NCBI RefSeq assembly: GCF_004011695.2
Contig: NC_082414.1
Coordinates: 1,860,001 to 1,924,000, forward strand
Reading direction: 5' to 3'
DNA length: 64,000 nt
DNA from: Ascochyta rabiei
Lineage: Eukaryota > Ascomycota > Dothideomycetes > Pleosporales > Didymellaceae
The notes beneath the pieces were generated by a model. That model did not search any database. It was not told the DNA's origin and worked only from the letters and a program-made list of their open reading frames with translations. Positions 1 through 12,694 of this stretch are shown piece after piece (the stretch's first letter is position 1; every line of letters begins with the position of its first letter). The translations under genes and the position numbers were made by a program.

Positions 1-345
1 TATTTAGCAGGACGTTGTTAGCAAGCGTCTTACGCAGAAGCTAGATTGCTAATAAGACAAAGTAGGTAATAAAGACAGGCTTATAGACGCTGGCATTATT
101 ATAGGTAGGGGTTAGCCATCCTACACTATGCAGACAAGCACCTAGATTACGCTGCAAGCGTAAGATAGTTGCTTAGTAGAAGAAGAGCTTCTTATAGTCC
201 TTATTTAGCGGTTTATACCTATACTTACTGCTAAAACTAGCTTTACTAGCTAGAGGGAAGCTGTAAGCGCTGCTGTTAAACTGCTCTGCAGTGTTGTATA
301 GTGCAGTAGACTAGTATATGCTAAAGAGGTGTGTGTTACTCTAGC
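1..345 (-). pseudogene. Gene A, RIPed 5' remnant (copy 1)
   Basis: This stretch aligns almost base for base with 57484-57815, the 5' part of gene A in copy E, with nearly all differences C-to-T or G-to-A. For example, ggacgtcgtcggcgagcg in copy E reads ggacgttgttagcaagcg here. The remnant is cut by the left edge of the window, so only roughly the first 100 codons of the leftward gene are represented, and stops litter all frames. Its function is unknown; the gene is described under 56076-57815. It diverges from the TLH remnant to its right, the same arrangement as in copies D and E, which shows that the two genes belong to one repeated unit. The identification is firm because of the collinear alignment. 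Confidence 0.85.
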
Positions 346-540
346 CAAGCTGTAGGACAACAGAATAAAATGCTGGGTGGTGCTGGGGGCAGGGGCTAGT
401 TTTTAACTGGGTCCCCTAATGCGCGTGTTAGCCTAATGCTCAAAATTAGGCTGTGCACAGATGTACCACTACACTACACTAACTAGCGTTAGCAGAACTT
501 AAGGAGTAATAAACCTAAAATAACGTCTTAATAAGAGTGT
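346..540. promoter_or_regulatory. Intergenic region between divergent gene A and TLH (copy 1)
   Basis: Non-coding spacer between the two divergent genes. A block at about 458-495 (atgtaccact followed by aactagcgttagcag) matches 57926-57966 in copy E after allowing for RIP changes, so the spacer is part of the repeated unit and probably held a bidirectional promoter. No core promoter element can be proven. Confidence 0.45.
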
Positions 541-2180
541 GTTAATCCACAGCAGCAGTTAAAACAGAGAGGGTTGTCTCTAATAAACTACAAACTCTAA
601 CAGCACTTCCTGTCTATATAAACACTAACATAATTATATAGAGTTGTTTAACAGTATCTTTATATACCTTTCTTCTTACCATATAGCTGTCTATAAGACA
701 CACTATTAAGGTGTATTATTGTAGGTGTCCTCCCACCTACACAGTAGCTACTAGGAGCTAACTATAGCAGTATAGAAGGCGATTTGTCTACTATTATAAC
801 AGTAGCTAATATGCTAGTGCTGTACAGCGCAGTGCAGGCGTAGAAGAAAGCAGTAGCAGATCTTATAGAAGTAGAGTTGTAGGCGTAGAAGAACGCAGAG
901 GACATTGTGCAGAGCCACGTAGAGCTAGTGTAGGAGATAGTTAACCGCTTTATAACGCTAAGCACGTATAGTAGCCTACCTACGCCTATAGACTAGGTGC
1001 TACAGCTATAGGCGTATAGTAAGAAGATTAGGGGTAAGGTAACTATAGAGGGTACTGTTTAGTAGGTAGAAGATATAATCCTGTATAGCTACACGCAGTA
1101 CAGTATGCCTACACTGCGCTTAATAATCTACAGCCTAGACAAGCGTAACACGTTTAGTAGCGTAGACAGAAGCTACTAGCTAGACTAATAGATTATTAAG
1201 GAGAAGAAGCTGTAAGAGGCGTTTGTTAACGTAAAAGCTTTTATGCCTAGTAGGAGCAGCGTAATGTAGGTAGAGAAGCAGGTGCAGAGATATAAAAAGG
1301 CGCTGCAGCTGTTCTATAAGCACTTACTAGTGCTTGTTTATATAACAGGTAGTGCGCCTACCTATAGTACAGAGCTAGTAACAGTTACGTATACTAACAT
1401 GCCTAATATAGAGAGCTATAGGCTGTTTGTTAAGAATAGGCTAATAGTGTACGTAACTATATACTACAAAGGCATTAGGCAGACTAGTAATACTAAGGTT
1501 ATTTACTACTACCTACCGCGCAAAGTTAGTAAGCTGCTGTTCTACTACCTGTGGATAGTCCTCCTGTTCTAGCAGAAGCTGGAGCGCGCATTAAGCAGGC
1601 GCTATGTTCTAGAGCCCAGTGCCTTCCTATAAGAGCCAATTAGAGAGGAGGCGTAGGCTGGCCTACAGCAAAGGAAGAAGCAGCGGCTTGTTAATAAAGA
1701 CAAGGAGGAGGAGGGCAGAGAGGGAGTTGGAGAGGAAGAAGAAGAAGAAGAAGAAGAGGGAGAAGGGAGTAACAAAGACGAGCGCAGCACCTAGACAGGA
1801 TTAGGTAGGAAACACAAGCAAGTAGCTGTAAAGACGCTGCAGCGGTAGGGTATAGACTAAGTGCGGTAAGCCATTAAGCGCGTTACGCTGCACTAGCTCT
1901 AGACTAAGCTTAACATTCAGGTCTAGAGGCATAACACTAAGGCCACCTTCCGCTAGTACCTTTAAGACAAGGACATCCTAACAGCTTTAAGCCCTATCTA
2001 GATAGTAGCTAGCAGAAAAACTTAGTAATTAGCTGCTAGTTTAAGGCTGTGCTGCTTACGTTAATAATGTGCGTGTAGACAGCATAGGGAAGTACGTTTA
2101 ACAACTAGGTGCAGGTACAGATGTAGAGAGAGGGGATTAGGCAGAAAGAGAAGGTAGAATTTAACAAGGTACTTGTGTAG
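541..2180 (+). pseudogene. TLH remnant with recombinase domain, no helicase (copy 1)
   Basis: A heavily RIPed and internally deleted relative of the TLH gene. Recognisable homology starts near 950 (TPID...VLQL, then a segment reading SMPTLRLIIYSL). It continues through 1282-1572, where one open stretch carries the recombinase box I region (ITGSAPTYSTEL), the hairpin segment (YYKGIRQT) and YYLPRKVSKLLFYYLW, matching YLPRKVGELLVWYVW of copy D. A box II relic (KLNIQV, stop, RHN) lies near 1908-1935, after an acidic poly-Glu stretch at about 1690-1770. No Walker A, DECH or other helicase motif follows before the tail array. The distance from expected start to box I is about 0.8 kb, against about 2 kb in copies D and E, so roughly 1.2 kb of N-terminal coding sequence is missing. 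Several conserved residues are lost to C-to-T changes. Confidence 0.75.
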
Positions 2181-2590
2181 ATAGGTAGCATGGTATAGTA
2201 GGGCGGCATATAGAGTAGTAAGATGTAATAGGTATTTATCTTATTTGTGTTGTATGTTAAAAGGAATAGCAGCTTACTATAGGAGGACAGCGTAGCTAGT
2301 AGTAACTAAGGCTTACGTAAGAAACTCGTAAAAGTTAGAACTAACGTAACTACTATAACGTAAGGTATAGATAAAGAAATAACTAAACAATAGTTATAGG
2401 TTATTATATTTAAGTTAATTTATAATTTATAGTTGTTTAATGCTGTAGATTTATAGTTGCGTGTCTTAAAGATACAGAGGTAGACTAACTAGCGGGTTAG
2501 TATTATGCAGAAGTTAGAAAGCGCAAAACAGCTAAATAGCAACACAGACACTTTAGAGACGTAGAAAGAAACGCCTAGAGAAAGGCTACT
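2181..2590. other. AT-rich spacer before tail array 1
   Basis: RIPed sequence without a readable gene. The last part, from about 2505, already matches 62805-62880, which precedes tail array 3. Nothing else is recognisable. Confidence 0.5.
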
Positions 2591-3330
2591 AACTAAAGTA
2601 GTCTCTACAGCCTAAGTAATACCTACTAACCTAAGTAAAACCCCCTAACCTATGCAGATCCCCTAACCTAAGTAGAGCCCCCCAGCCTAAGTAGAGCCCC
2701 CAGCCTAAGTAGAGCCCCCAGCCTAAGTAGAGCCCCCTAACCTAAGTAGAGACCCCTAACCTATGCAAATCCCTAACCTGCGTAGTCAGCACTAACCTGC
2801 ATAGTTAGCATTAACCTACATAGTAAGCATTAACCTAAGTAGTATCCTAAGTAATTCCTAAAGTGGTCCGCTAACCTAAGTAGTTCCCTAGTAGTCCCCT
2901 AGCCTAAGTAGGTCCCTAAGTGGTTCCCTAAGTAGTGCGTTAACCTAAGTAGTTGCCCTACCTAAGTGGCAGGTCCAACCTAAGTAGTTTCCTAGTAGTC
3001 CCCCAGTAGCCACCCTGGTAGTCCCCTAACCTAAGTGGTTCCTAAGTAGTTCCCTACGTAGTTCCCTAAGTAGTACGCTAAGTAGTGCGCTACCCTAGGT
3101 GGTCTAAAAGTAGTCCTACAAAACCAAGTGGCCTAAAAGTAGTCCCCCTAACCTAAGTGGCACAAAATTAGTCCCCCCTAGCTAAGGGAGTCCACATTAG
3201 TGCCCCTAAAAAGTAAGAGCTAATCATTTAAGAAGAGCCCCTAACCTAGGGAGAGCCTACAATCTAGAGAGAGCAGACTAAAACTAAGTAAGTTTCTAAC
3301 CTATAGCAACTACGCGTATTAAAGAAATTT
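2591..3330. repeat. Element tail array 1 (18-bp repeat, RIPed)
   Basis: Degenerate tandem repeat built on an 18-bp unit, cctaagtagagccccc plus two bases, which changes rightward into units ending in tagtcagcac, aagtagttcc and aagtggtcc. It is collinear with the arrays at 51225-51960 and 62880-63600. In those arrays the unit is cccaagtagagccccc, so C before A has become T here throughout. It sits at the 3' side of a TLH copy in all three cases. Confidence 0.9.
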
Positions 3331-5215
3331 AGGGTTAAGATAATAAATTTAGATAGATAGTAGAGTAGTTAAGAAAGACATGCGCAATAGGTAGAAGAGC
3401 TAGTAGAATAGTAGATAGAAGAGGTACAGCGAGTTATTAGTACAAGAGAGCGTTAATCGAGTTAATTACGCTAATTTAGATTAGGCAGTGTAGGTTGTTT
3501 TGCAAATCAGATAGAAGAACAAATAGTAGAGGGGAAAGTAAAACAGGAGGGTGAGAAGGCATTTAAACAGATTATTAGGGGTTTAGAAAGAGAGAGTAGG
3601 ATAACAAGGATGTGTAACTAGGTGTTTTAGGCGTATACAGAGTATTGTTACAAGATAGAATAGTAGTTAGGGGAAGTTTAGCAAATCTAATTATAGTGCT
3701 GTAGCTAGAAAGGCATTCCTAAGCCTGTAGATACTGTAGTGCGTAAGAGAGGGGCAGGTAGTAGGCCTGTTAGGTGTTACAAAGCAGTTAGGCGGGGCGG
3801 CAGAGGGTGAAAGAGAAAGAGGGGAGGTAGGTAGAGCTGTAATAAGGCATTATAAGCAAAGGATAAAGGAGAGAAGAGAGTAGAATAAGGGTAGGCGGTG
3901 GGCTCGTAATAAGGTATTATAGGAGAGGGGGGTAGAGGGTTAGGTAGGGGGAGGGCCTATAGATGTGCCTCTAGAGTAGAGTAGTTAAAAGTAAAGGAGG
4001 GGAGGTATTTAAGACTGTAGAGCAGAATAGAGGAGAGTAGCAGGTAAGTAGGATAAAGAAGAGAAGGTAGGTAGGTAGTAGGCCTGTTAAGTGTTATATA
4101 ATAGTAAAGAGGTAGTATAAAGATAGATAAGCAGTATAGAGAGTAGGTTTAAAGCAAATCTTTTTTAGCAATATAATAGTAGTAGTAATTAGAGTAGTGT
4201 TGTTTATGTAGCAGTATAACAGCGCATAGGTAGTAGAGATAGAATTAGGTTAGTATTAGGGCTAAATTAAGGTTATGTATTTTAGAGATGCTTAGCTAAC
4301 TTACATAGAAGTTAATTTAGGAAAAGTTAAGATTAAGGAAAGGTTAATAAAAGAGCAAGACAGTTAAAGGAAAGTAGAGAAAGAAGAGAGTTAAGTTATA
4401 AAGAGAAAAAAGGAAAGAAGTGGTAAAGAACGTAGTAGGCCTATAAGAAGGTGTTAGGAGAGAGAAAGAAGGGGAGGGCAGCAGGCCTGTAGATACGCCC
4501 CTAGAGCAAAGCAACAGGAAGAGTTAAAAGTAGAAAGAAGAAGAGGTAGGTAGGCAGTAGGTTTATTAGGTGTTAAAGAAGGCCTGTTAGGTGTTATAAG
4601 GAGCACAGTAACAGAGGAAAAAAAAGGCCCTATAAGTTGTGCAGAAAGAAGAAGAGCCTATAAACTATTAAGAAAGAAGGGGGGTAGGTGTTAGGCCTGT
4701 AGGAGTGCACATAAAGCGCAGCAGTTAAGGTAAGAGAAGGGGTAGGTAGTAGGCCTGTTAGGTGTTACAGAGAAGCTAAGCGCAGTAGTAAAGTAGAAGG
4801 GTTAGGCAGTATGCCTGTAGGGAGGCACAAGAAGCGTAGTAGTTAAGAAAAGAGAAGATGTAGGCAACAGAGCTGTAATAAGGTATTATTAAGAGGTTAA
4901 TATAGCAAAGTAATAGAAAGGTAAGCTATACTAATATGTTACAGACGCTAAGCGTAGTAGTTAGTAATAGCATAGAAGAAGAAGAGGCTAATAGTAAGGC
5001 GTACTACCTATAGAGGTGCCCCTAAGCCTATAGAGAGGTCTACAACCTATAAAGAGGCCTCTATAACCTATGTGTTAGTAATGTGTAACAGGGGTATAGC
5101 AGATACTTATTTAAGAGTGTAGTAAGCATTAACAGAAGCGTGGTTAAGACTGTTAGAGAAAGTTAAAAGGGTGGAGAGGGAGGGAAAGTGGGCAGTTAAG
5201 GAGCAGGACCTATAA
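3331..5215. repeat. Purine-rich element tail 1
   Basis: Continues the tail in the order seen elsewhere. 3330-3700 matches 63630-64000 and 3640-5200 matches 52060-52860. The + strand is rich in G and A and contains a recurring motif, tagtaggcctgttaggtgtta, at about 3757, 4075, 4555 and 4742, with shorter versions between. No open reading frame is plausible. The match with tail 2 stops at about 5200, just before the satellite. Confidence 0.8.
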
Positions 5216-5331
5216 CTCTAACCCACCTTTTTAGGTTAGGGATTATAAAATTAAAAATTTTTAAAAAAATTTTTAAAAATAATTAAGAAGTTATAAAATA
5301 GCTTACTAATCTATTTAAAATATAAATTGTA

Positions 5332-6830
5332 TAGGTGGTCCGTGCACTTAATGTCAGATCTGACATAAAGAAACAAAGATTGAAAAATTTAATTTTAAAA
5401 AGATGGAATTAGGTAGTCTGTACACTTAATGTTAGATCTAATATTAAGTATATAGATAAATTGTATAGGTAGTCTATACACTTAATATTAGATCTAACAT
5501 AAAGAAATAAAGATTAAAAAATTCAATTTTAAAAAGACAGAAATAGGTGGTCTGTGCACTTAATGTTAGATCTAATATTAAGTGTACAGATAAATTGTAT
5601 AGGTGGTCTGTGCACTTAATATCAGATCTAACCTAAAGAAACAAAGATTAAAAAATTTAATTTTGAAAAGACGGAATTAGGTGGTCTGTGCACTTAATGT
5701 TAGATCTAACATAAAGAAACAAAGATTGAAAAATTCAATTTTAAAAAGACAGAATTAGGTGGTCTGTGCACTTAATGCCAGATCTGACATAAAGAAACAA
5801 AGATCAAAAAATTTGATTTTAAAAAGACTAAATTTAGGTAGTCTGTGCACTTAATGTTAGATCTGACATAAAGAAACAAAGATTAAAAAATTTAATTTTA
5901 AAAAGACAGAATCTAGTGGTCTGTGCACTTAATGTTAGATCTAACATAAAGAAACAAAGATTAAAAAATTTAATTTTAAAAAGACAGAATTAGGTGGTCT
6001 GTGCACTTAATGTCAGATCTAACATAAAGAAACAAAGATTAAAAAATTCAATTTTAAAAAGACAAAATTTAGGTAGTCTGTGCACTTAATGATAGATCTA
6101 ACATAAAGAAACATAGATTAAAAAATTTAATTTTAAAAAGACGCAATTAGGTAGTCTGTGCACTTAATGTCAGATCTAACATAAAGAAACAAAGATTAAA
6201 AAATTTAACTTTAAAAAGACGAAATTTAGGTGTTCTGTGTACTTAATGTCAGATCTAACATAAACAAACAAAGATTAAAAAATTCAATTTTAAAAAGAAA
6301 AAACTTAGGTAGTCTGTGCACTTAATGTCAGATCTAACATAAAGAAATAAGGAATAAAAAATTCAATTTTAAAAAGACAGAATCTAGGTAGTCTGTGCAC
6401 TTAATGTCAGATCTAACATAAAGAAACTAAAATTAAAATATTTAATTTTAAAAAGACGGAATTTAGGTAGTCTATACACTTAATGTCAGATCTAACATAA
6501 GGAAATAAGGAATAAAAAGTTTAATTTTAAAAAGACAGAATTTAGGTAGTCTGTGCACTTAATGTTAGATCTAATATAAAGAAACAAAGATTAGAAAATT
6601 TAATTTTTAAAAGACAGAATTTAGGTAGTCTGTGTACTTAATGTTAGATCTAAGATAAAGAAATAAAGATTAAAAAATTTAACTTATAAAAGATAAAATT
6701 TACGTAGTCTGTGCACTTAATGTTAGCTCTAACATAAAGCTTATAGAAAGATAAGGAATATAGTAATAATACAATCCTTTAGAGTAATAAGACGTGTTCT
6801 GTGCACTTAATGTTAGTACTTATATAAAGC
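5332..6830. repeat. AT-rich satellite of about 20 copies of a ~78-bp unit
   Basis: Tandem array. Each unit begins ggtggtctgtgcacttaatg, followed by a BglII-like palindrome core (ttagatctaa), cataaagaaacaaag and an A/T-rich segment (aaaaaatttaattttaaaaa). The phrase gtgcacttaatg or a close variant recurs about every 78 bp. The first units (about 5410-5610) have a different second half, in which the arm left of the AGATCT core is repeated as an inverted copy (attaagtgtaca), giving a palindrome of about 36 bp. The last units, beyond 6700, decay. The flanks are RIPed sequence. Confidence 0.92.
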
Positions 6831-8133
6831 TAAGTAGATATATTTATATATTAATATAAGGTATAGAGGTAGCGTATAAAGTAGATCTTAGGTTGTCTTC
6901 TTAATTAATTATCTAAGAGATAGACCCTATAATGTTATTTAATTATAATATATAGGTATATTATAGTAATTTAGATTTAATTAGCTAGTATACGTTCTCT
7001 ATCTCCTATAACAGTAGCTAGATCTACTTCTTTATTAAATATAATTTAGATATATAGAAAAAGAGTGTAGATATAACTTATAGCGTCTTATGTAGTTAAG
7101 TGCACTATAAACTATTTATAGTGCACTGTAAACTACAAATAGTACACTTAAGACTATCTATAGTGCAATATAAACTACCTACATTACATTATAAACTATT
7201 TATAGTCTTAAGTAAAATATATACAGTATACTGTAAACTATCTATAATAGTAACTAACAGTAAACTGTAATTGCTTGTATATAAAAGCTAGATTTGCTAA
7301 TTACTACTCTTGTTACATTAAACAACCTAAAGCTACAAGTCTATACTGCTATTACAGCTACCTCTATTAACATAGACAATAATTTACTTCCTTCTTAAAG
7401 CTATACTCTATCTGCAATAGTTAGCGTCTTAAATAAGCTCTTGTACAGATACAAGGACCTTAACATATATAATTATCTTAGTCTTAACCCCTTTACCTAC
7501 ACAGTTAAGTTACTTACCTAAGTTATTAGTAATATGCAGCAGGTATCCTTAAAGATATATTATAATAAGTTAGACTAATATTATGCCTCTCTACTACCTT
7601 AAATTAAATTTGCACTTCTAATTAGTTTTATTACTAATATGTAAGCTAAGTCATTGTTACGTTAACGCCTTATTATTTTAAATCTTAATTCTAGGGCCAC
7701 GCAGGGCTAGGTGAAGACTTAGGACATTAGCAACACAATTAGACATTAGCTAGCAGTACCTTCTGTCACTGCACTGCTGTATTTACCTCTACTGTCGTCT
7801 TATTTATTACAACTATTAACCCTGCCCTCCCTTAGTTAAGAGCGTTGCCTATGCAGTGGAACGCATGTACTGTAGCCTAAGATTATTAAAATTAGTAGTA
7901 ATAAAGAGATAATCAACAACATAATCTAGTTGCGGTAACAAGAGGGCTGTGTTAATATTATAACGTAGTGTTATGTGTAAGCTTTATGTCTTTGTAGTAA
8001 TAATGCTTTATAAATACAGTTATATTACTACTATATACTAGGTATTAATATTCTATAACTCTAGACTCTTATATGCACTATTTGTTCTAATATTTTATTA
8101 GTACTGAGCAATTTATTATACTTACAATGTTAT

Positions 8134-8164
8134 GCTAGAAAGATCTGCGTAGGACCTATCTAGC
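8134..8164. repeat. Dispersed hairpin repeat, copy 1
   Basis: Imperfect inverted repeat: left arm gctagaaagatct, right arm aggacctatctagc, separated by about 4 bases. It is followed by attagctgtaaatata, which also follows copy 2 in slightly altered form, so the two are a tandem duplication of about 54 bp. Confidence 0.75.
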
Positions 8165-8187
8165 ATTAGCTGTAAATATAATAGTAT

Positions 8188-8218
8188 GCTGTATAGATCT
8201 GTTTAGGATCTATCTAGC
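8188..8218. repeat. Dispersed hairpin repeat, copy 2
   Basis: Arms gctgtatagatct and aggatctatctagc around a 4-base loop, then cctaactgtaaaatata. Tandem partner of the copy at 8134. Confidence 0.75.
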
Positions 8219-11200
8219 CCTAACTGTAAAATATAGGAGTTTACTATATAAATGTGCTTAAAACTTATAAAATGTTTGTTAGGAATTAGCTCTAGTATAC
8301 AGCACTGTCTACCTATAATCTACTTAGAAATAAGTACTAACTTAGCTAACATACTTATATTTAAGACAATTATTAGTACATGCTTAGTTACACAGTACAG
8401 TAGAAAGAGTAAAGTATTTAAAGCACTATATTAATTAGTACAGTTACATGTGTATATTCCTTACTTTATAGATATTAAGTAGTAGCTACTTATAGACTGC
8501 GTTGTTATAATATTAATATATGTATTAATTTACTATTATTTAAATCCTTTGTTATTATCTGTATTTTAGTGCGGCTTTCTATAACTATTAAGACACAAGT
8601 TTGCAGTCCACCTCTCTAACTATGTTCAGTAACTCTATCTTCTTACTTGCGCTTATCCCTACAGACAAAGGATAGCTATCCACAACCTCACCTTAATCGT
8701 TTTCCTTTGCAAACTAATACTCCCCCTGCTTTAGACCTAGTACGACGTAATAGAGCTTCCCACCACCTTTATTTAAGACGTTCTTAATTAAGGACCCTAA
8801 ATCTAAATTTAGATACGGTATTACTAAATAATACTAAAAGAATTTAAGATAGAGATAATCTTTAAACCTACCTATATCTACATATTTGCTAAGGTTTATT
8901 ATCTATGCCTTTAGCGCATGTTAATATTCTATCCTATCTAAGACTAACCTGTTATAGTAAGTAGTTTTGCCTCTAGCATCCTAACAGACTTGTTTAGTCT
9001 AAAGCATGTTAAATACAAGCCTTAGATCTGCCATCTTTAGCTTACGCTTTAGGAAAACCTTAGGCTTAGCAACAGCAGATAGCATATCTGCTATGCAAAA
9101 TTAAATGCTATTATTTAAGGTATCTAGCCTTTATTCTAGGACGCTGCTATTTATCCTGTCTAGCAAGTGCTAGACGTTAAGATAGTATTAATAGAACAGC
9201 TTATAAGCTACAATCTTAAAAAGTCTTTGTTAAAGATTAGGACTTCTAGCAGCTTTTTTAAGGTATAACTCTTGCGTTATGTAAGACAACTCTTGCTTAC
9301 GTAGTAGATAATAAGTGTCTTTATACTATAGTAAAAGTTATATCTTAACGTAACTAGTAATATAATCCTAGACTTTGTCTTTAAAGCACAACTTGGCCTA
9401 GTTAACTATATTAGCCTACTAACAGTAACTATACTTGTAAAGGTGCAGCTTAAAACTAAGCCTATAATACGTATCACCTTTAATCTCTTGCTCTGCCTTT
9501 GTAAGTACAGGCTCTCTGTCTCGGTTACTGTTAAGGAAGCTCTATATTGCTACAAGTAGCACGTGCATAAAGATTAAGTAATCTAGATTTCTTTGCAGTA
9601 ATCCTGTAATAACATAGATCTTAAATAGAGAGGTGTACTTCTAGAAGTTGCTACGCAGAAACTTAGTGTAGTCCTGCGTATTAACAGTATAGACTAAATC
9701 TAGTATTATGTTGCTGTTACATCTATCTCTTTTATTATTAAGCTATTAATAGAAAGCTCTCTTCTTAATAGCCCACCACATACCCTTAGTGCTGTCTTAG
9801 TTTCTACTCTGTTAAAGAAGCTAGAGCTTAAGGCGTACTCCCTTTAATAATCTTACTTAAGTTTTAAGCTTCTTGTTTAGACGCGCTTTATATAAAGCCT
9901 AGTTCCTTTTTAGACCTTTATAAGTACCTTAGTCCTGCCTATAGCTTCTATTTATAGCTGTTACATACGCTTTGTTATCTACTATAAGATAATAGAAACG
10001 CTTGTTTGTAAAGGGCTAGACAGTTAATGCTTCTTGTACTATTTTTACAGAACTATACATCTAAATGTAACAAACTCTACTCTTCTATAGATTAGACTTC
10101 TAAGGTAGCTCTACTCCTAAATATTGTAAGTCTTATAAGTAGGCCACATTATAAAACAAAGCGTTGCCCTTAGCTATGTTAAAGTAATCTAGACATAGTC
10201 TCTTGTAGAACTTGTTAATACAACATGCTTTCTAGAGGTAGTAGAACTAAGGCCTAATAGTACGTCTAATGGCGTCTGCATTTCCACGCAGACATACTAC
10301 TTTAGTAAGATTAATAGCTATAATTAGGATATAGCTCTTGTTAAAGTTAGTATTAAGCTTCTAATTAATCTGGTCTATAGCCTTAAACAGCTTAGTCTCC
10401 TTGTTTTTAGACTTGTAGTTCTTAACATCTAGACATACAAATATGTCTTTAAACATCTATAAAGATAGATTCTAGTCTATTACCTATTTTATCTAGTCCT
10501 ATATACGCACAAGCGTATTAGCTTTAAAGAAGTAATTTAAGTACTTCTTCTAAGTCCTGTTGTGAACAGTTTGTTCTCTTGCGTGCGCCTTTGCCTGCGC
10601 CTTAGTAATTGCCTGTAAAGGAGGAAGATTTCTATATAATTAAGGCGTTAAGGTTTATTTACATGCTGGCTATATTACTTAGTTGTATAGAGTTCTAAAC
10701 TATTACAGTAATATATAGTTTAGCTTTAGATCCTAGTTACTAATTTAGGGAAATATTAGATAGATTAGCTGATTTAGGAACGCGTTGTATTGTCTAATGT
10801 ACGTATAAATAAGGTCCCTAAGGTAGAACATAGTCTTAGCTTTTAATCTTCCTAATGTTAGCGCGTCCTTATAATCTATTGCTAATAAAGTTACGCTATA
10901 TAGACCTTGGGCTTAAGAGTTTATTGCTAACAAAGTCTTGTTGCTAATAAATGTCTAAATATTAAAAGGAAGATGTAAGGTACTATGTATGTTTTAAAGT
11001 GTGTTATATAAGAAACATATCCTAACACTAGTTGTAAATATCCTAAATCCTCTACTAAGCATAATAATGCTATTAACGCTAGTTGTAGTGTATAGGGTAG
11101 TAACTTAGATATTATATCTATCTTCTATATAAAGGTAGATATTAGGTAGCGTAACAGCGTTATTATTCGCACCTTTAAAGGACATCTGTAAGTAACTAGG

Positions 11201-12663
11201 CTTAGCGTAACTGTCCCTTAGGGAACTAGTCTTAGACAGAAAACCTGCTACACTTAGGCCTACGCCTATACTTTTATATAGGAAAAGTAGGTTAGAGTAT
11301 ATACTATTAAGGCGGCTATACGTAAATCTTAAGCTTAAGACATCTTACACATGTTACTTAAGTTAATATGCATGGCTAACAGCACTACAGCTGTTCTATT
11401 TAGGAGAAAGCTTATAATATACAGCATTTATATCCTTAGCTAGTACAGGATCCTCTACGTTATCTATTTTAATATTCTAAAGTCTAAACTAGGCACTTGC
11501 TTCTTAATCCCTCCTGTTAGCTATCTATAATTAGGAGATCTTATTATTACTAGATGCTGTTAATTGTATGCGCTCATCTATTGTTAAGGATTTAGAGTCT
11601 AGTCCTAGTCTATTGTTTTACTACAATAGACTTGTACTAGTTACACTTACAGTTAGAGTATACTCTTCTTCTAAGCTATCCTTATTATTGTCTTAAACAG
11701 ATAATTTACTTAAATTTAGGGGGCTTCTACTATTATACATCTTAATCTCTTATATCTATACATGCTAGCTGCCTTTACTTAACTATTACTAGAAACAAGG
11801 AGTTGTTCCTTATTAACTTGCTTAGCTTAATGTTATAGTACTGTCTAATTGCGTTAATCTTCCCTTACTTAAGGGCGATGTTCTAAATACGCTTAGTAGA
11901 ACAACTATACTGTTACTTAATAGCGTAGATATAAGTAAATAGAGTTACTTACAGTTAATATTGTTTAATAGCAGATCTAAGCTCTTAGTATTAGTTAATT
12001 TAAACACATAAGAAGACCTTTGCAGGTAAGCTCTCTACCTATACTGTAAAGTAATTTAATATAGGTATATACATACAGAATTAAATATTAGAGTAGACAG
12101 CTAGAGTAAAACTTACTTTAATAAGGCTAGATCTCTTGCAGATGTGGACGTCCCTATTGTAGTTATTAGATACTAAGATACTAATGTTAGGCACTTAGGG
12201 ACTTGGTATGTTAATTTTGTCCTAAGATGTAATTAATCGTACAGAACGTCGTTGTAAGGATATTACAGAGCTATCCTAACTAGAGCTAGGTATTATAACC
12301 CTTACCTAGTTAAAGTTGTAGGGCAAGGACAAGGTTATGCTAATGTCTGTTAAAAATATAAACAGGAAAAACTAAAAAATTACGTAGTAAGATAATACAA
12401 ATGTGTTAAGAGTAACAGAGAGATAGTGTTAGAATTAAGGCGGGCAACTTAGTAAACTAGAGTTTGGTTTTCTGTGGGTAGGGAAATACTCACCGCACTT
12501 CTAGGGCTTCTAGCCTTTCTAGGTCAAGCTGACCACAAGCTTTAACCTTCTATTAGCATGCCTATAAGGAACACTCTTTTAAGGACATACTACTTGTATG
12601 CGTCTTGTTTATCTATACAATGTAGTATTACGTTTACCTCTATTAACATAGAAGTGTAATACA

Positions 12664-12694
12664 GCTAGAAAGGTCCTGCACAGACCTACCTAGC
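12664..12694. repeat. Dispersed hairpin repeat, copy 3
   Basis: Arms gctagaaaggtc and agacctacctagc flank a short loop. Same family as the copies at 8134 and 32748. Confidence 0.75.

Noticed and set aside
5332..6830. CRISPR array
   Set aside because: The units are repeated in full without unique spacers, and the genome is eukaryotic.
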